NCBI RefSeq assembly: GCF_001515305.1 | Contig: NZ_LNQV01000004.1 | Span: 62,001 to 126,000 of the forward strand | Length of the DNA: 64,000 nucleotides | Reading direction: 5' to 3' | Source of the DNA: Aquitalea pelogenes | GTDB taxonomy: Bacteria; Pseudomonadota; Gammaproteobacteria; Burkholderiales; Chromobacteriaceae | In this document: piece after piece, positions 1-9,011 of the stretch | How the letters are laid out: every line of letters starts with the position of its first letter | Position numbering within the stretch: the stretch's first letter is position 1 | Notes under the pieces: generated by a model | Told to the model about the DNA's origin: nothing | The model's input: only the letters and a program-made list of their open reading frames with translations | Databases searched by the model: none | Made by a program: the position numbers and the translations under genes

Positions 1-1
1 C

Positions 2-454
2 AATGAAGTGGCGTTTGAAATCCAGAAGCGTTACGACAATCCGGATGAAGCCGAGGCTGACATCAAGGCCCGCGTGGAACGCAAGGAAGTGGTGATTGGC
101 TTTGGCCACCCGGTTTACACCATCTCCGACCCGCGCAACAAGGTGATCAAGGAAGTGGCGCGCAACCTGTCCGCCGCCGCTGGTGACAGCAAGATGTTCG
201 ACATTGCCGAGCGCCTGGAAAGCGTGATGTGGGACATCAAGAAGATGTTCCCCAACCTGGACTGGTTCTCCGCCGTGTCCTACCACATGATGGGCGTACC
301 GACTGCCATGTTCACCCCGCTGTTCGTGATTGCCCGTACCAGCGGCTGGAGCGCACACGTGATCGAGCAACGCATTGACGGCAAGATCATCCGCCCGTCG
401 GCCAACTACACCGGCCCGGACGATCAGGCTTTCGTGCCGCTGGCACAACGCTGA
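2..454 (+). CDS. prpC: 2-methylcitrate synthase, C-terminal part
   Basis: This is the last 150 residues of a citrate-synthase-fold enzyme; the 5' end lies outside the window and the frame is open to base 2. Citrate-synthase-type motifs are visible: GFGHPVYT, and near the end an acceptor-type stretch with WSAHVIEQR. PrpC condenses propionyl-CoA with oxaloacetate to 2-methylcitrate, the first step of the 2-methylcitrate cycle. The assignment to PrpC rather than the TCA citrate synthase rests mainly on the neighbours acnD and prpF, which follow on the same strand after a 69-base gap. Confidence 0.9.
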   Translation, partial: NEVAFEIQKRYDNPDEAEADIKARVERKEVVIGFGHPVYTISDPRNKVIKEVARNLSAAAGDSKMFDIAERLESVMWDIKKMFPNLDWFSAVSYHMMGVPTAMFTPLFVIARTSGWSAHVIEQRIDGKIIRPSANYTGPDDQAFVPLAQR

Positions 455-523
455 TGGTCAGGGGAGCTAAGCCGCAAGGATAGCTCCCCGCTTTGCTTCC
501 ACCCTGAGAGTTTTAGCGACGCC

Positions 524-3124
524 ATGAACAAAAACTACCGCACCCGATTGCCCGGCAGCCAGCTGGACTACTACGACACCCGCGCCGCCGTTGACGCCAT
601 TGCGCCCGGCGCCTATGCCACCCTGCCCTATACCTCGCGCGTACTGGCCGAGCAACTGGTGCGCCGCTGCGAACCGGAACTGCTGACCGACGCGCTCAAG
701 CAACTGATCGAACGCAAGCGCGACCTGGATTTCCCCTGGTATCCGGCGCGCGTGGTGTGCCACGACATTCTGGGCCAGACCGCACTGGTCGACCTGGCCG
801 GTCTGCGTGACGCCATTGCCGACAAGGGCGGTGACCCCTCGCTGGTCAACCCGGTGGTGCCGACCCAGTTGATTGTCGACCACTCGCTGGCCGTGGAATG
901 CGGTGGTTTCGACCCGCAGGCTTTTGAAAAAAACCGTGCCATTGAAGACCGTCGCAATGAAGACCGCTTCCACTTCATCGAGTGGACCAAGACTGCCTTC
1001 AAGAATGTGGATGTGATTCCGGCCGGCAACGGCATCATGCACCAGATCAATCTGGAAAAAATGTCGCCGGTGATCCAGGTGCGTGATGGCGTGGCCTTCC
1101 CCGACACCTGTGTCGGCACCGACAGCCACACCCCGCACGTGGATGCACTGGGCGTGATTGCCATCGGCGTGGGCGGCCTGGAAGCGGAAACCGTGATGCT
1201 GGGCCACCCGTCCATGATGCGCCTGCCGGACATCGTCGGCGTCAAGCTCACCGGCCAGCGCCAGCCCGGCATTACCGCCACCGACATCGTGCTGGCGCTC
1301 ACCGAGTTCCTGCGCAAGGAGCGCGTGGTGGGCGCTTATGTCGAGTTCTTTGGTGATGGCGCTGCCAGCCTGTCCATCGGCGACCGTGCCACCATTTCCA
1401 ATATGTGCCCGGAATATGGTGCTACTGCTGCCATGTTCTATATCGACCAGCAAACCATCGACTACCTCAAGCTGACCGGCCGCGAAGCCGAGCAAGTGGC
1501 ACTGGTAGAAAACTACGCCAAGGTCAGCGGCCTGTGGGCCGACAGCCTGGAAAGCGCGCAATACGAACGCGTGCTGGAATTCGACCTGTCCAGCGTGGTG
1601 CGCAATATGGCGGGCCCGTCCAACCCGCACAAACGTCTGCCCACCTCGGCACTGGCCGAGCGCGGCATTGCGGTTGACCTGGACAAGGCACGTGCCGAAG
1701 AAGCCGAAGGCCTGCTGCCGGATGGCGCGGTCATCATTGCCGCCATCACCAGCTGCACCAACACCAGCAACCCGCGCAATGTGGTGGCCGCCGGCCTGCT
1801 GGCCAAGAAAGCCAATGAACTGGGCCTGCTGCGCAAGCCGTGGGTGAAGTCCTCGTTTGCTCCGGGCTCCAAGGTGGCCAGGCTGTATCTGGAAGAAGCC
1901 GGACTGCTGCCGGAACTGGAAAAGCTGGGCTTTGGCATCGTCGCCTATGCCTGCACCACCTGTAACGGCATGTCCGGCGCACTGGACCCGAAAATCCAGC
2001 AGGAAATCATAGAACGCGACCTGTACACCGCCGCCGTACTGTCCGGCAACCGCAACTTCGATGGCCGTATCCACCCGTATGCCAAGCAGGCCTTCCTCGC
2101 CTCGCCACCGCTGGTCGTGGCTTACGCCATTGCAGGTACCGTGCGCTTTGATATCGAAAAAGACGTGCTGGGCGTGGTGGATGGCAAGGAAATCCGCCTG
2201 CAGGACCTGTGGCCGTCCGATGATGAAATCGACGCCATCGTGGCGCGTTGCGTGAAGCCGGAGCAGTTCAAGCAGGTATACATCCCGATGTTCGACCTGG
2301 GCCAGGTGGAAGAAGCCAAGAGCCCGCTGTACGACTGGCGTCCGAAGTCCACCTACATCCGTCGTCCGCCCTACTGGGAAGGCGCACTGGCCGGCGAGCG
2401 TACGCTCAAGGGCATGCTGCCGCTGGCGGTGCTGCCGGACAACATCACCACCGACCACCTGTCGCCGTCCAACGCCATCCTGCCCAGCTCGGCTGCCGGT
2501 GAATACCTGGCCAAGATGGGCTTGCCGGAAGAGGACTTCAACTCCTACGCCACCCACCGTGGCGACCACCTCACCGCCCAGCGCGCCACCTTTGCCAACC
2601 CGCAACTGGTGAACGAAATGGCCGTGGTGGATGGCGCGGTGAAGAAGGGTTCGCTGGCGCGTATCGAGCCGGAAGGCAAGGTCACCCGCATGTGGGAGGC
2701 CATCGAAACCTATATGGCCCGCAAACAGCCGCTGATCATCATTGCCGGTGCCGACTACGGCCAGGGCAGCTCGCGTGACTGGGCAGCCAAGGGCGTGCGG
2801 CTGGCCGGGGTGGAAGCCATCGTGGCCGAAGGCTTCGAGCGCATCCACCGCACCAACCTGGTGGGCATGGGCGTATTGCCGCTGGAATTCAAGGCCGGCA
2901 CCAACCGCAAGACCCTGGCCATTGACGGCACCGAAAGCTACGACGTGAAGGGCGACATCTCGCCGCGCTGCACGCTGACGCTGGTGATTCACCGTCGCAA
3001 TGGCGAGACGCTGGAAGTGCCGGTCACCTGCCGTCTGGATACCGCCGCCGAAGTGCGGGTGTATCAGGCTGGCGGCGTGCTGCAGCGCTTCGCCCAGGAC
3101 TTCCTGGAGTCCACCACCGCTTGA
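524..3124 (+). CDS. acnD: Fe/S-dependent 2-methylisocitrate dehydratase AcnD
   Basis: This 866-residue aconitase-superfamily protein has full aconitase-A-like length. The [4Fe-4S] cysteine motifs are present (TSCTNTS near residue 409 and ACTTCNG about 65 residues later), as is the C-terminal swivel-domain motif with YGQGSSRDWAAKG. AcnD dehydrates 2-methylcitrate in organisms that use AcnD plus PrpF instead of PrpD; it acts in the cytoplasm. The gene lies between prpC and prpF on the same strand, which separates it from housekeeping aconitase A. A GC-rich hairpin follows the stop codon. A long antisense open frame is only a codon-bias shadow. Confidence 0.95.
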   Translation: MNKNYRTRLPGSQLDYYDTRAAVDAIAPGAYATLPYTSRVLAEQLVRRCEPELLTDALKQLIERKRDLDFPWYPARVVCHDILGQTALVDLAGLRDAIADKGGDPSLVNPVVPTQLIVDHSLAVECGGFDPQAFEKNRAIEDRRNEDRFHFIEWTKTAFKNVDVIPAGNGIMHQINLEKMSPVIQVRDGVAFPDTCVGTDSHTPHVDALGVIAIGVGGLEAETVMLGHPSMMRLPDIVGVKLTGQRQPGITATDIVLALTEFLRKERVVGAYVEFFGDGAASLSIGDRATISNMCPEYGATAAMFYIDQQTIDYLKLTGREAEQVALVENYAKVSGLWADSLESAQYERVLEFDLSSVVRNMAGPSNPHKRLPTSALAERGIAVDLDKARAEEAEGLLPDGAVIIAAITSCTNTSNPRNVVAAGLLAKKANELGLLRKPWVKSSFAPGSKVARLYLEEAGLLPELEKLGFGIVAYACTTCNGMSGALDPKIQQEIIERDLYTAAVLSGNRNFDGRIHPYAKQAFLASPPLVVAYAIAGTVRFDIEKDVLGVVDGKEIRLQDLWPSDDEIDAIVARCVKPEQFKQVYIPMFDLGQVEEAKSPLYDWRPKSTYIRRPPYWEGALAGERTLKGMLPLAVLPDNITTDHLSPSNAILPSSAAGEYLAKMGLPEEDFNSYATHRGDHLTAQRATFANPQLVNEMAVVDGAVKKGSLARIEPEGKVTRMWEAIETYMARKQPLIIIAGADYGQGSSRDWAAKGVRLAGVEAIVAEGFERIHRTNLVGMGVLPLEFKAGTNRKTLAIDGTESYDVKGDISPRCTLTLVIHRRNGETLEVPVTCRLDTAAEVRVYQAGGVLQRFAQDFLESTTA

Positions 3125-3129
3125 GTTTT

Positions 3130-3182
3130 GCTGCTCCCGGCCTGCGGGTATGTCCCTGCCGGCAGGCCGGACCCAGAGCAGC
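3130..3182 (+). terminator. GC-rich hairpin after acnD
   Basis: Two nested inverted repeats form one stem: gctgctc at 3130-3136 pairs with gagcagc at 3176-3182, and ccggcctgc at 3137-3145 pairs with gcaggccgg at 3162-3170. There is no T run, so it may be a weak terminator or an mRNA 3'-end stabiliser between acnD and prpF. Confidence 0.5.
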
Positions 3183-3186
3183 CCCC

Positions 3187-3353
3187 TTAGAACCCGTTCA
3201 TAGTCAGCTGCGCTAGTTGAATATGGGGGCGATACCGCGTTAAAAACGTCTTCGGAATGCTCATTGACTCCATGTCAACTCCGCTTTCCCAGTTGTTTAC
3301 GGTCGTTTTCGCCTTGTCTCGCTCTAGCTCACAAGACTCTGAACAGATTCTTA
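3187..3353. mobile_element. MITE-like fold-back repeat element (167 bp)
   Basis: The element is bounded by imperfect 19-bp terminal inverted repeats: TTAGAACCCGTTCATAGTC at 3187-3205 and, reading inward on the other strand, TAAGAATCTGTTCAGAGTC from 3353 to 3335 (15 of 19 positions match). The centre is also partly self-complementary around ttgactccatgtcaa near 3264-3278. It contains no convincing ORF and its base composition is lower in GC than the flanking genes. It fills most of the acnD-prpF gap and resembles the small non-coding repeats common in betaproteobacterial intergenic regions. No other copy was noticed in this window. Confidence 0.6.
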
Positions 3354-3460
3354 TGATGCAGGGCGGCGCGAAATCCGTTTCGCAGCCGCCCTGCTGCTTG
3401 CCACCCTATTCCGGCAATGCCTGTTGACGGCCTTGCCCACTGCATGACAGGAGAGACTGC

Positions 3461-4654
3461 ATGGCCCATGCTCCACAAATCCGCATTCCTGCCACCTATA
3501 TCCGTGGCGGCACCAGCAAGGGGGTGTTTTTCCGCCTGCAAGACCTGCCTGCCGCCGCACAGCAGCCCGGCCCGGTGCGTGACGCCATCCTGATGCGGGT
3601 GATCGGCAGCCCCGACCCCTACGGCAAGCAGATCGACGGCATGGGCGGTGCCACCTCCAGCACCAGCAAGACGGTGATCCTGGCCAAGAGCAGCCGGCCC
3701 GATCACGATGTGGACTACCTGTTTGGCCAGGTGGCCATCGACAAGGCCTTTGTCGACTGGAGCGGCAACTGCGGCAATCTGTCCGCCGCCGTCGGCTCCT
3801 TTGCCATCATGAGCGGACTGGTGGATGCCAGCCGCATCCCGGCCAATGGCGTGGCCACGGTACGCATCTGGCAGGCCAATATCAGCAAGACCATCATTGC
3901 CCATGTACCCGTCACCAACGGTGAAGTACAGGAGACCGGCGATTTCGAACTGGACGGCGTCACCTTCCCGGCCGCCGAAGTACAGCTTGAATTCCTCGAC
4001 CCGGCCGACGAGGGCGAAGGCGATGGCGGCGGTGCGATGTTCCCCACCGGCAATGTGGTGGACACGCTGGATGTTCCGGGCGTGGGCAGTTTCCAGGCCA
4101 CCATGATCAATGCCGGCATCCCCACCATCTTCCTTAACGCAGCAGAACTGGGTTACAGCGGTAGCGAACTGCAGGAAGCCATCAATGGCGATGCCGCCGC
4201 ACTGGCCCGCTTTGAAACCATCCGCGCCCATGGTGCAGTCCGCATGGGGCTGATCAAGGACATTGCCGAAGCGGCCACCCGCCAGCACACCCCCAAGATT
4301 GCCTTTGTCGCTCCGCCTGCGGCCTACACCGCATCCAGTGGCAAGCAGATTGACGCCAGCGACATCGACCTGCGCGTGCGCGCCATGTCCATGGGCAAAC
4401 TGCACCACGCCATGATGGGCACCGCTGCGGTGGCTATCGGCACGGCTGCCGCCATTCCTGGCACGCTGGTAAACCTGGCCGCCGGTGGTGGCGAACGCCA
4501 GTCGGTGCGCTTTGGCCACCCCTCAGGCACCCTGCGCGTAGGTGCGGAAGCCAGGCTGGTGGACGGCCAGTGGCAGGTCAGCAAGGCCATCATGAGCCGC
4601 AGCGCCCGCGTACTGATGGAAGGCTGGGTGCGCATTCCCGGCGACAGTTTCTGA
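3461..4654 (+). CDS. prpF: 2-methylaconitate cis-trans isomerase PrpF
   Basis: A 397-residue protein of the PrpF family with the diaminopimelate-epimerase-like fold. Visible family features are the N-terminal IRGGTSKGVFF motif, Lys70 in SSTSK and Cys104 in SGNCGN, near positions known to be functional in PrpF. PrpF isomerises the 2-methylaconitate made by AcnD so that aconitase can rehydrate it. A Shine-Dalgarno (aggaga) sits just upstream of the ATG, and the gene ends at a rho-independent terminator. The gap to acnD is 336 bp because a repeat element sits between them. Confidence 0.95.
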   Translation: MAHAPQIRIPATYIRGGTSKGVFFRLQDLPAAAQQPGPVRDAILMRVIGSPDPYGKQIDGMGGATSSTSKTVILAKSSRPDHDVDYLFGQVAIDKAFVDWSGNCGNLSAAVGSFAIMSGLVDASRIPANGVATVRIWQANISKTIIAHVPVTNGEVQETGDFELDGVTFPAAEVQLEFLDPADEGEGDGGGAMFPTGNVVDTLDVPGVGSFQATMINAGIPTIFLNAAELGYSGSELQEAINGDAAALARFETIRAHGAVRMGLIKDIAEAATRQHTPKIAFVAPPAAYTASSGKQIDASDIDLRVRAMSMGKLHHAMMGTAAVAIGTAAAIPGTLVNLAAGGGERQSVRFGHPSGTLRVGAEARLVDGQWQVSKAIMSRSARVLMEGWVRIPGDSF

Positions 4655-4683
4655 GCATTGAAGTCAGCAAATCAACAAACAAG

Positions 4684-4711
4684 AATGGCCACCCCCGGGT
4701 GGCCATTTTTC
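4684..4711 (+). terminator. Rho-independent terminator after prpF
   Basis: The stem aatggccaccc/gggtggccatt is followed by a T run (attttt). It lies between the convergent ends of prpF and the minus-strand GGDEF gene and could act in both directions, though the T run is better on the plus strand. Confidence 0.8.
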
Positions 4712-4729
4712 ATTGGGTAATGGCCAGCA

Positions 4730-6229
4730 TCAGCCTGCCACCACCACCCGGTTGCGCCCGGCACGTTTGGCCTGATACAGCGCCATGTCAGCCTGCTTCA
4801 CCCAGGCGGCCTTGTCTGCCATCAACAGCGAGGCGCTTGCCACCCCCAGGCTCAGCGTTACCGTGATATCGGCCTGACTGGCATGCACCGTGCGTGCCGC
4901 CATTTGCTGACGCAGGGTTTCGGCCAGCAGCGCGGCATGTTCCAGTGTGGAATCCGGCAGCACCAGCAGGAACTCCTCGCCACCGTAACGGATGGCGGTA
5001 TCGTGCAGGCGCATATGCTCCTGCAACAGCATGGCCACCTGTGCAATCACCAGATCGCCCACATCGTGGCCATATTCATCATTCACCTGCTTGAAATGGT
5101 CGATATCCAGCATGATCAGCACCGCTTGCTGGCCTGAATGCTGACAGCGCAACCATTCCTGCTGCAATACCTCGTCACCGGACCGGCGATTGAGCAGACC
5201 GGTCAGCCCGTCCAGACGCACCAGTTGTGCCAGATAGGTATTGCTCTGCTTCAGCGCATCCAGCAGTTGCTGGTTGCGCCCTTGCCAGTGCAGGAACAGG
5301 CGGTAGGCAAAAAAGGCATTGAACAGCACGATCAGGGCGAATACCCAGAAGAACACCCAGCCGGTCTGGGTCATTACCAGCGCCGCCTGTTGCACCTCCG
5401 GAGCCAGACCGCGCTGCAACTGCCCCAGCAACAGGCTGCTGCCAAGACTCAGCGACAAATAGCCAAACACCAGCACGCCGACACTGACCAATAACAACAG
5501 CAGCACCACCAGATGGCGCGATTCGCCATCACTGCCCTGCACCTGCGGCAAGCGCGCAAAGAGCCAGCGTTCGGTCCGCAGCCAGGACCACGCCAGGATA
5601 GGTCCCACCAGCAACAGGTTCTGCAGGAAAAAGCCCAGCCACCAGCCTTGCCAGATGGGCAGTAATTCCGACAAAGGCTGATGATTGCTGTAGGTCCAGA
5701 TCAGCGCGCCGCTGGAGCTGAAAATGCTGCCGGCAAAGGAGAGCTGGACAAAATGCAGCAGCGACTCCAGACTGCGCAGTCCGCGCATCATGGGCAGGGC
5801 CCGGAACCCCAGGGCAATCACGGCCACGCCCAACGGGTCGGCAAAGGCAAACAGTACTGCCCATTGCCAGGCCATGCCGGCATACAAGGCCAGCGACAAG
5901 GTGGTGAAATAGGCCGGAATCGCCCCCCACCACCAGCCAATGCACAAACTCCACCACAGGCTGATCAGCAAGGCCGGGTAGACGGTGATATACACCGTCA
6001 CCCCACCAAATTGCAGTGGCATGCCAGACCAGTTATCCACCACCGACAGCACACCCAGCCCCAGCGAAACCAGAAGACTGCCCAGCCACGCGCCAAACAA
6101 CAGCCAGCGCTCACGTACCGACAGCTGTTGCCACAAACGCCAGGGGCTGGCAAAGGACGCGCGTGCACTGGCAAAAGCCGCAGGAACGGACAGCACGGAA
6201 GATGAGGAGCCGGCAGCGTCGGTATTCAT
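4730..6229 (-). CDS. Membrane-anchored diguanylate cyclase (MASE1-like sensor plus GGDEF)
   Basis: A 499-residue protein. The first about 310 residues hold eight or so hydrophobic segments resembling a MASE1 integral-membrane sensor. The C-terminal about 165 residues are a GGDEF domain with the catalytic signature GGEEF at residues 416-420. An RxxD inhibitory site (RLHD, residues 407-410) lies exactly five residues before it, so product inhibition by c-di-GMP is expected. The enzyme would make c-di-GMP from two GTP at the inner membrane in response to an unknown signal. It is monocistronic between two terminators, and its start has only a weak ribosome-binding site. Confidence 0.88.
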   Translation of the reverse strand: MNTDAAGSSSSVLSVPAAFASARASFASPWRLWQQLSVRERWLLFGAWLGSLLVSLGLGVLSVVDNWSGMPLQFGGVTVYITVYPALLISLWWSLCIGWWWGAIPAYFTTLSLALYAGMAWQWAVLFAFADPLGVAVIALGFRALPMMRGLRSLESLLHFVQLSFAGSIFSSSGALIWTYSNHQPLSELLPIWQGWWLGFFLQNLLLVGPILAWSWLRTERWLFARLPQVQGSDGESRHLVVLLLLLVSVGVLVFGYLSLSLGSSLLLGQLQRGLAPEVQQAALVMTQTGWVFFWVFALIVLFNAFFAYRLFLHWQGRNQQLLDALKQSNTYLAQLVRLDGLTGLLNRRSGDEVLQQEWLRCQHSGQQAVLIMLDIDHFKQVNDEYGHDVGDLVIAQVAMLLQEHMRLHDTAIRYGGEEFLLVLPDSTLEHAALLAETLRQQMAARTVHASQADITVTLSLGVASASLLMADKAAWVKQADMALYQAKRAGRNRVVVAG

Positions 6230-6477
6230 GGTGAATCAAGGCTCACAACGGGATTGAGAAATCATTCTGCCTTGCCACCAACACCGGGCTGGGCGGCGGA
6301 ACAAATCTGGAACACAGGCAAGGCGCGGCAGTGACATTAGCATAATTAACCCTTGCTCAGCAGGGATATTGCACCCGACTGCGGCATTACCCCTGCCCAG
6401 CCGGGACAGAAGCATGATATTGCATGGATAGCTGTTGCATATTGACTGCACACCCGGCCTCATACCAGTCCGGATAC
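6230..6477. other. Intergenic region upstream of the GGDEF gene
   Basis: This is the 5' region of the minus-strand GGDEF gene, with locally lower GC. No clear promoter, repeat or RNA gene was recognised. A short plus-strand open frame from 6424 runs antisense into psd and is a shadow. Confidence 0.4.
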
Positions 6478-6502
6478 GAAAAAACCCGGCCAAACCGGGT
6501 TC
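6478..6502 (-). terminator. Rho-independent terminator after psd
   Basis: Read on the minus strand, aacccgg/ccgggtt forms a short stem with loop tttgg, followed directly by a T run (ttttt), 30 bases past the psd stop codon. Confidence 0.8.
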
Positions 6503-6531
6503 ATGCACGCCATGTCCAAACCGGATGGCAT

Positions 6532-7380
6532 TCAGACCGTGTCCGCCATGCTCTCGCCCAGACGCACCGGACGGGCCGGCTGCCAGTCCTGCTCAAAATG
6601 CAGGCCAGCCGTGCCCGGGAACAGCAACACCACCGTAGAACCCAGCTGGAAACGGCCCATCTCCTCGCCCTTGCGCAGCATGATTTGCTGGTCCTGATAA
6701 TCCCAATGCTGAATGCGGCCCGGACGCGGCGGATTGACAATGCCGTGCCAGACCGTGCCCATGCTGCCAACGATGGTGGCACCCACCAGGGTCAGCACAA
6801 AGCGGCCATGCGGGCCTTCAAACTCGCATACCACCCGTTCGTTACGGGCAAACAGGCCGGGCACACCACGTGCCGTGGCCGGATTCACCGAAAACAGCGC
6901 ACCGGGCACATAAGTCATGCTGAGCAGACGCCCATCGCAAGGCATGTGAATGCGGTGGTAATCACGCGGGCTCAGATAAATGGTGGCGAACTGGCCGTCC
7001 TGATAGCGTGCCGCCATCTCGGCATCACCACCCACCAGCGCGGTGGTGGAATAAGCATGGCCCTTGGCCTGGAAGATCTGATCGGCGTGAATGGCACCAA
7101 ACTGGCTGATGGCACCATCCACCGGGCAGATCAGTGCGGTATCCGCCAATGGTCGCGCACCGGCACGCAGCGGGCGGGTAAAAAACTGGTTGAAGCTGGG
7201 ATAGCTGCTGATATCCGGATTGGCCGCTTCGGCCATGTTCACCTGATAGCGTCCGACAAACCAGCGAATGACCGCCGTGGTCAGGCTGCCGGCTTCGGCA
7301 CTTGCCAGCTTGCCGGCCAGAATGGTTAAAGCCTGCTTGGGCAGAAGATATTGCAGCCATACGGCAAAGCGTTCGGACAC
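6532..7380 (-). CDS. psd: Phosphatidylserine decarboxylase proenzyme
   Basis: The protein has 282 residues from the GTG start at 7380, which is preceded by AAGG nine bases upstream and matches the usual length of short Psd proteins; the open frame continues upstream but without family similarity. The LGST autocleavage motif (Ser248) yields the pyruvoyl alpha subunit. Asp89 in PVDG and His145 in YHRIHMP match the catalytic triad. Psd converts phosphatidylserine to phosphatidylethanolamine at the inner membrane. It is a single gene ending at a terminator. Confidence 0.93.
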   Translation of the reverse strand: MSERFAVWLQYLLPKQALTILAGKLASAEAGSLTTAVIRWFVGRYQVNMAEAANPDISSYPSFNQFFTRPLRAGARPLADTALICPVDGAISQFGAIHADQIFQAKGHAYSTTALVGGDAEMAARYQDGQFATIYLSPRDYHRIHMPCDGRLLSMTYVPGALFSVNPATARGVPGLFARNERVVCEFEGPHGRFVLTLVGATIVGSMGTVWHGIVNPPRPGRIQHWDYQDQQIMLRKGEEMGRFQLGSTVVLLFPGTAGLHFEQDWQPARPVRLGESMADTV

Positions 7381-7567
7381 GATGTAAAACCTTGAATGCG
7401 GACAGCCGCACATTATAAGCCGGACTGCCAGTGAATGCGAAACGCCAAGCTGCATTTGCCTGCACAGCCGGTCACTAACCGTCAGCACTGGAAAGCCATG
7501 GATGCGCTAACTAGAATGCAGACGGGCTTTACCTCTTTTGCCCGCTTTCCTCACACAAGGAACCACG

Positions 7568-8116
7568 ATGAGCACTCTGAACGTTCTGGCCATTTGCGGC
7601 AGCCTGCGCCGTGCCTCCACCAATATGGGTCTGCTGCGCTACGCCAAGGCACATGCGCCAGCCGGCATCCAGATCGACATTGCCGACCTCAGTCAGGTCC
7701 CGTTCTACAACGCCGACATCACTGAGAAACCGGCCGCCGTGCAACAACTGCTGGCACAACTGGCAAAGGCCGATGCCTTGCTGCTGGGCTGCCCGGAATA
7801 CAACTACTCCATGGCCCCGGCACTGAAAAACGCGCTGGACTGGGCATCGCGCGAACCGGACAACAAACTGCTGGCAGGCAAGGCCGTGGCCATTGTGGGC
7901 GCTGGCGGCGGCATGGGTACTTCGCGCGCACAGTACCACCTGCGCCAAAGCTGCGTGTATCTGGACCTGCACCCGCTGAACAAGCCGGAAGTATTTGCCA
8001 ATGCCTTTGCCGGCGGTTTTGATGCCGAAGGCAACCTCACCGACGAGCGCCTGCAAGGCCTGGTGGTGCAGCAGCTGGAAGCATTGCAAGCCTGGGCCGC
8101 CCAACTGAAAGCCTGA
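7568..8116 (+). CDS. NADPH-dependent FMN reductase family protein
   Basis: The ATG at 7568 follows aagga seven bases upstream, giving 182 residues; a 30-base-longer frame has no ribosome-binding site. The flavodoxin-like fold is shown by the N-terminal ICGSLRRAS motif, the central CPEYNYSMAPALKNALDW stretch that binds FMN and shapes the dimer, and GAGGGMGTSRAQYHLRQ. Relatives (ChrR/YieF type) reduce quinones, azo dyes or chromate with NAD(P)H and protect against redox stress. It appears monocistronic. Confidence 0.9.
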   Translation: MSTLNVLAICGSLRRASTNMGLLRYAKAHAPAGIQIDIADLSQVPFYNADITEKPAAVQQLLAQLAKADALLLGCPEYNYSMAPALKNALDWASREPDNKLLAGKAVAIVGAGGGMGTSRAQYHLRQSCVYLDLHPLNKPEVFANAFAGGFDAEGNLTDERLQGLVVQQLEALQAWAAQLKA

Positions 8117-8134
8117 TCGCACCGCAGCACCTCC

Positions 8135-8182
8135 TGCGCTGTTCCACACCCGGCTGCGGGACAGCGCATTATCTTGTTTTTA
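8135..8182 (+). terminator. Probable terminator after the FMN reductase
   Basis: tgcgctgt at 8135-8142 pairs with acagcgca at 8161-8168 and is followed by a T-rich tail (ttatcttgttttt). The loop is long, so strength is uncertain. Confidence 0.5.
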
Positions 8183-8297
8183 CTCAATTTTACTTCCATC
8201 CTGCCGATATACAGACATCTGCCGCAGGCCATACGGCACGCAGACCCGGCGCCATGCACAGGCTGGCGTCCTTCTCCGTTTTCAGCAGGAGCCTCCC

Positions 8298-8966
8298 ATG
8301 ACCGTCAACAGCGTCAACAGCAGCCTGTTGCTGAATGCCAGCTACAGCAGCAGCACCATTACCGACAGCAAAACCGGCAACAGCATCAGCAGCAGCACCC
8401 TCACCGTGGACGAAGTGGTCACGCTGGGGCAAAACAGTGAGGACAACAGTGCCCTCACCTATGGCAAACCGACCACGGGCAGCAGCACGCCGGTGGATGT
8501 ACCTGCCTTGCTGGCCAAGTCCAACCAGCAGGTGTCGGATTTCCTCAAGCTGCTGGGCAATCTGGTCCAGCAGCAGGGCCTGCAATGGAACAAGGTGGTC
8601 AGTGGCGAACAGAAGCTGACGGTTGACCCGCAGACCAAGGCCGAAGCCACCCAGGCGGTGTCGGAAGATGGCGAGCTGGGCATCAAGAACACCGCGCGGC
8701 GCATTCTGGACTTTGCCCGGCTGGGCATAGGCAACGACCCCGGCAAGATAGATACCATTCGCGCTGCTGTGCAGCAGGGCTTTGACGAAGCCAAGAAGGC
8801 ATTTGGCGGCAGCCTGCCGGACATCAGCAACCAGACGCGGGATGCCATCATGGCTACGCTGGATGACTGGCAGAAAAACGGCCTGCCGAGCAATAACGAC
8901 TACACGCTGATCCGCCCGGACTTGCAGCAGGACCAGCAGCAGGCCACACAAAACGCGAGCAGTTGA
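8298..8966 (+). CDS. Hypothetical protein, possibly DUF5610 family
   Basis: A 222-residue protein with an ATG preceded by caggag. The first about 60 residues are a Ser/Thr/Asn-rich low-complexity segment and the C-terminal 20 residues are Gln/Asn-rich. The middle (about 130-200) is helical with a pattern ARRILDFA, a GIGNDP turn, AVQQGFDEA, LPDIS and DAIMATLDDW. That pattern resembles what I recall of DUF5610 proteins, but I cannot confirm it. There is no signal peptide or membrane segment. It stands alone between terminator-like hairpins, so context gives no function. Confidence 0.7.
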   Translation: MTVNSVNSSLLLNASYSSSTITDSKTGNSISSSTLTVDEVVTLGQNSEDNSALTYGKPTTGSSTPVDVPALLAKSNQQVSDFLKLLGNLVQQQGLQWNKVVSGEQKLTVDPQTKAEATQAVSEDGELGIKNTARRILDFARLGIGNDPGKIDTIRAAVQQGFDEAKKAFGGSLPDISNQTRDAIMATLDDWQKNGLPSNNDYTLIRPDLQQDQQQATQNASS

Positions 8967-8972
8967 AGCATG

Positions 8973-8998
8973 CCCGCAGTCCGTGACCGGGCTGCGGG
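8973..8998. terminator. Hairpin between convergent genes
   Basis: cccgcag at 8973-8979 pairs with ctgcggg at 8992-8998, between the plus-strand hypothetical gene and the end of the minus-strand binding-protein gene. There is no T run. Confidence 0.4.
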
Positions 8999-9011
8999 AA
9001 CACCAGCCGTG

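Noticed and set aside
467-2992. 841-residue minus-strand open frame opposite acnD
   Set aside because: It is His/Gly/Val-rich and has no family features; it is the antisense shadow of a high-GC gene. The same holds for the other long antisense frames, for example opposite uvrA and sdaA.
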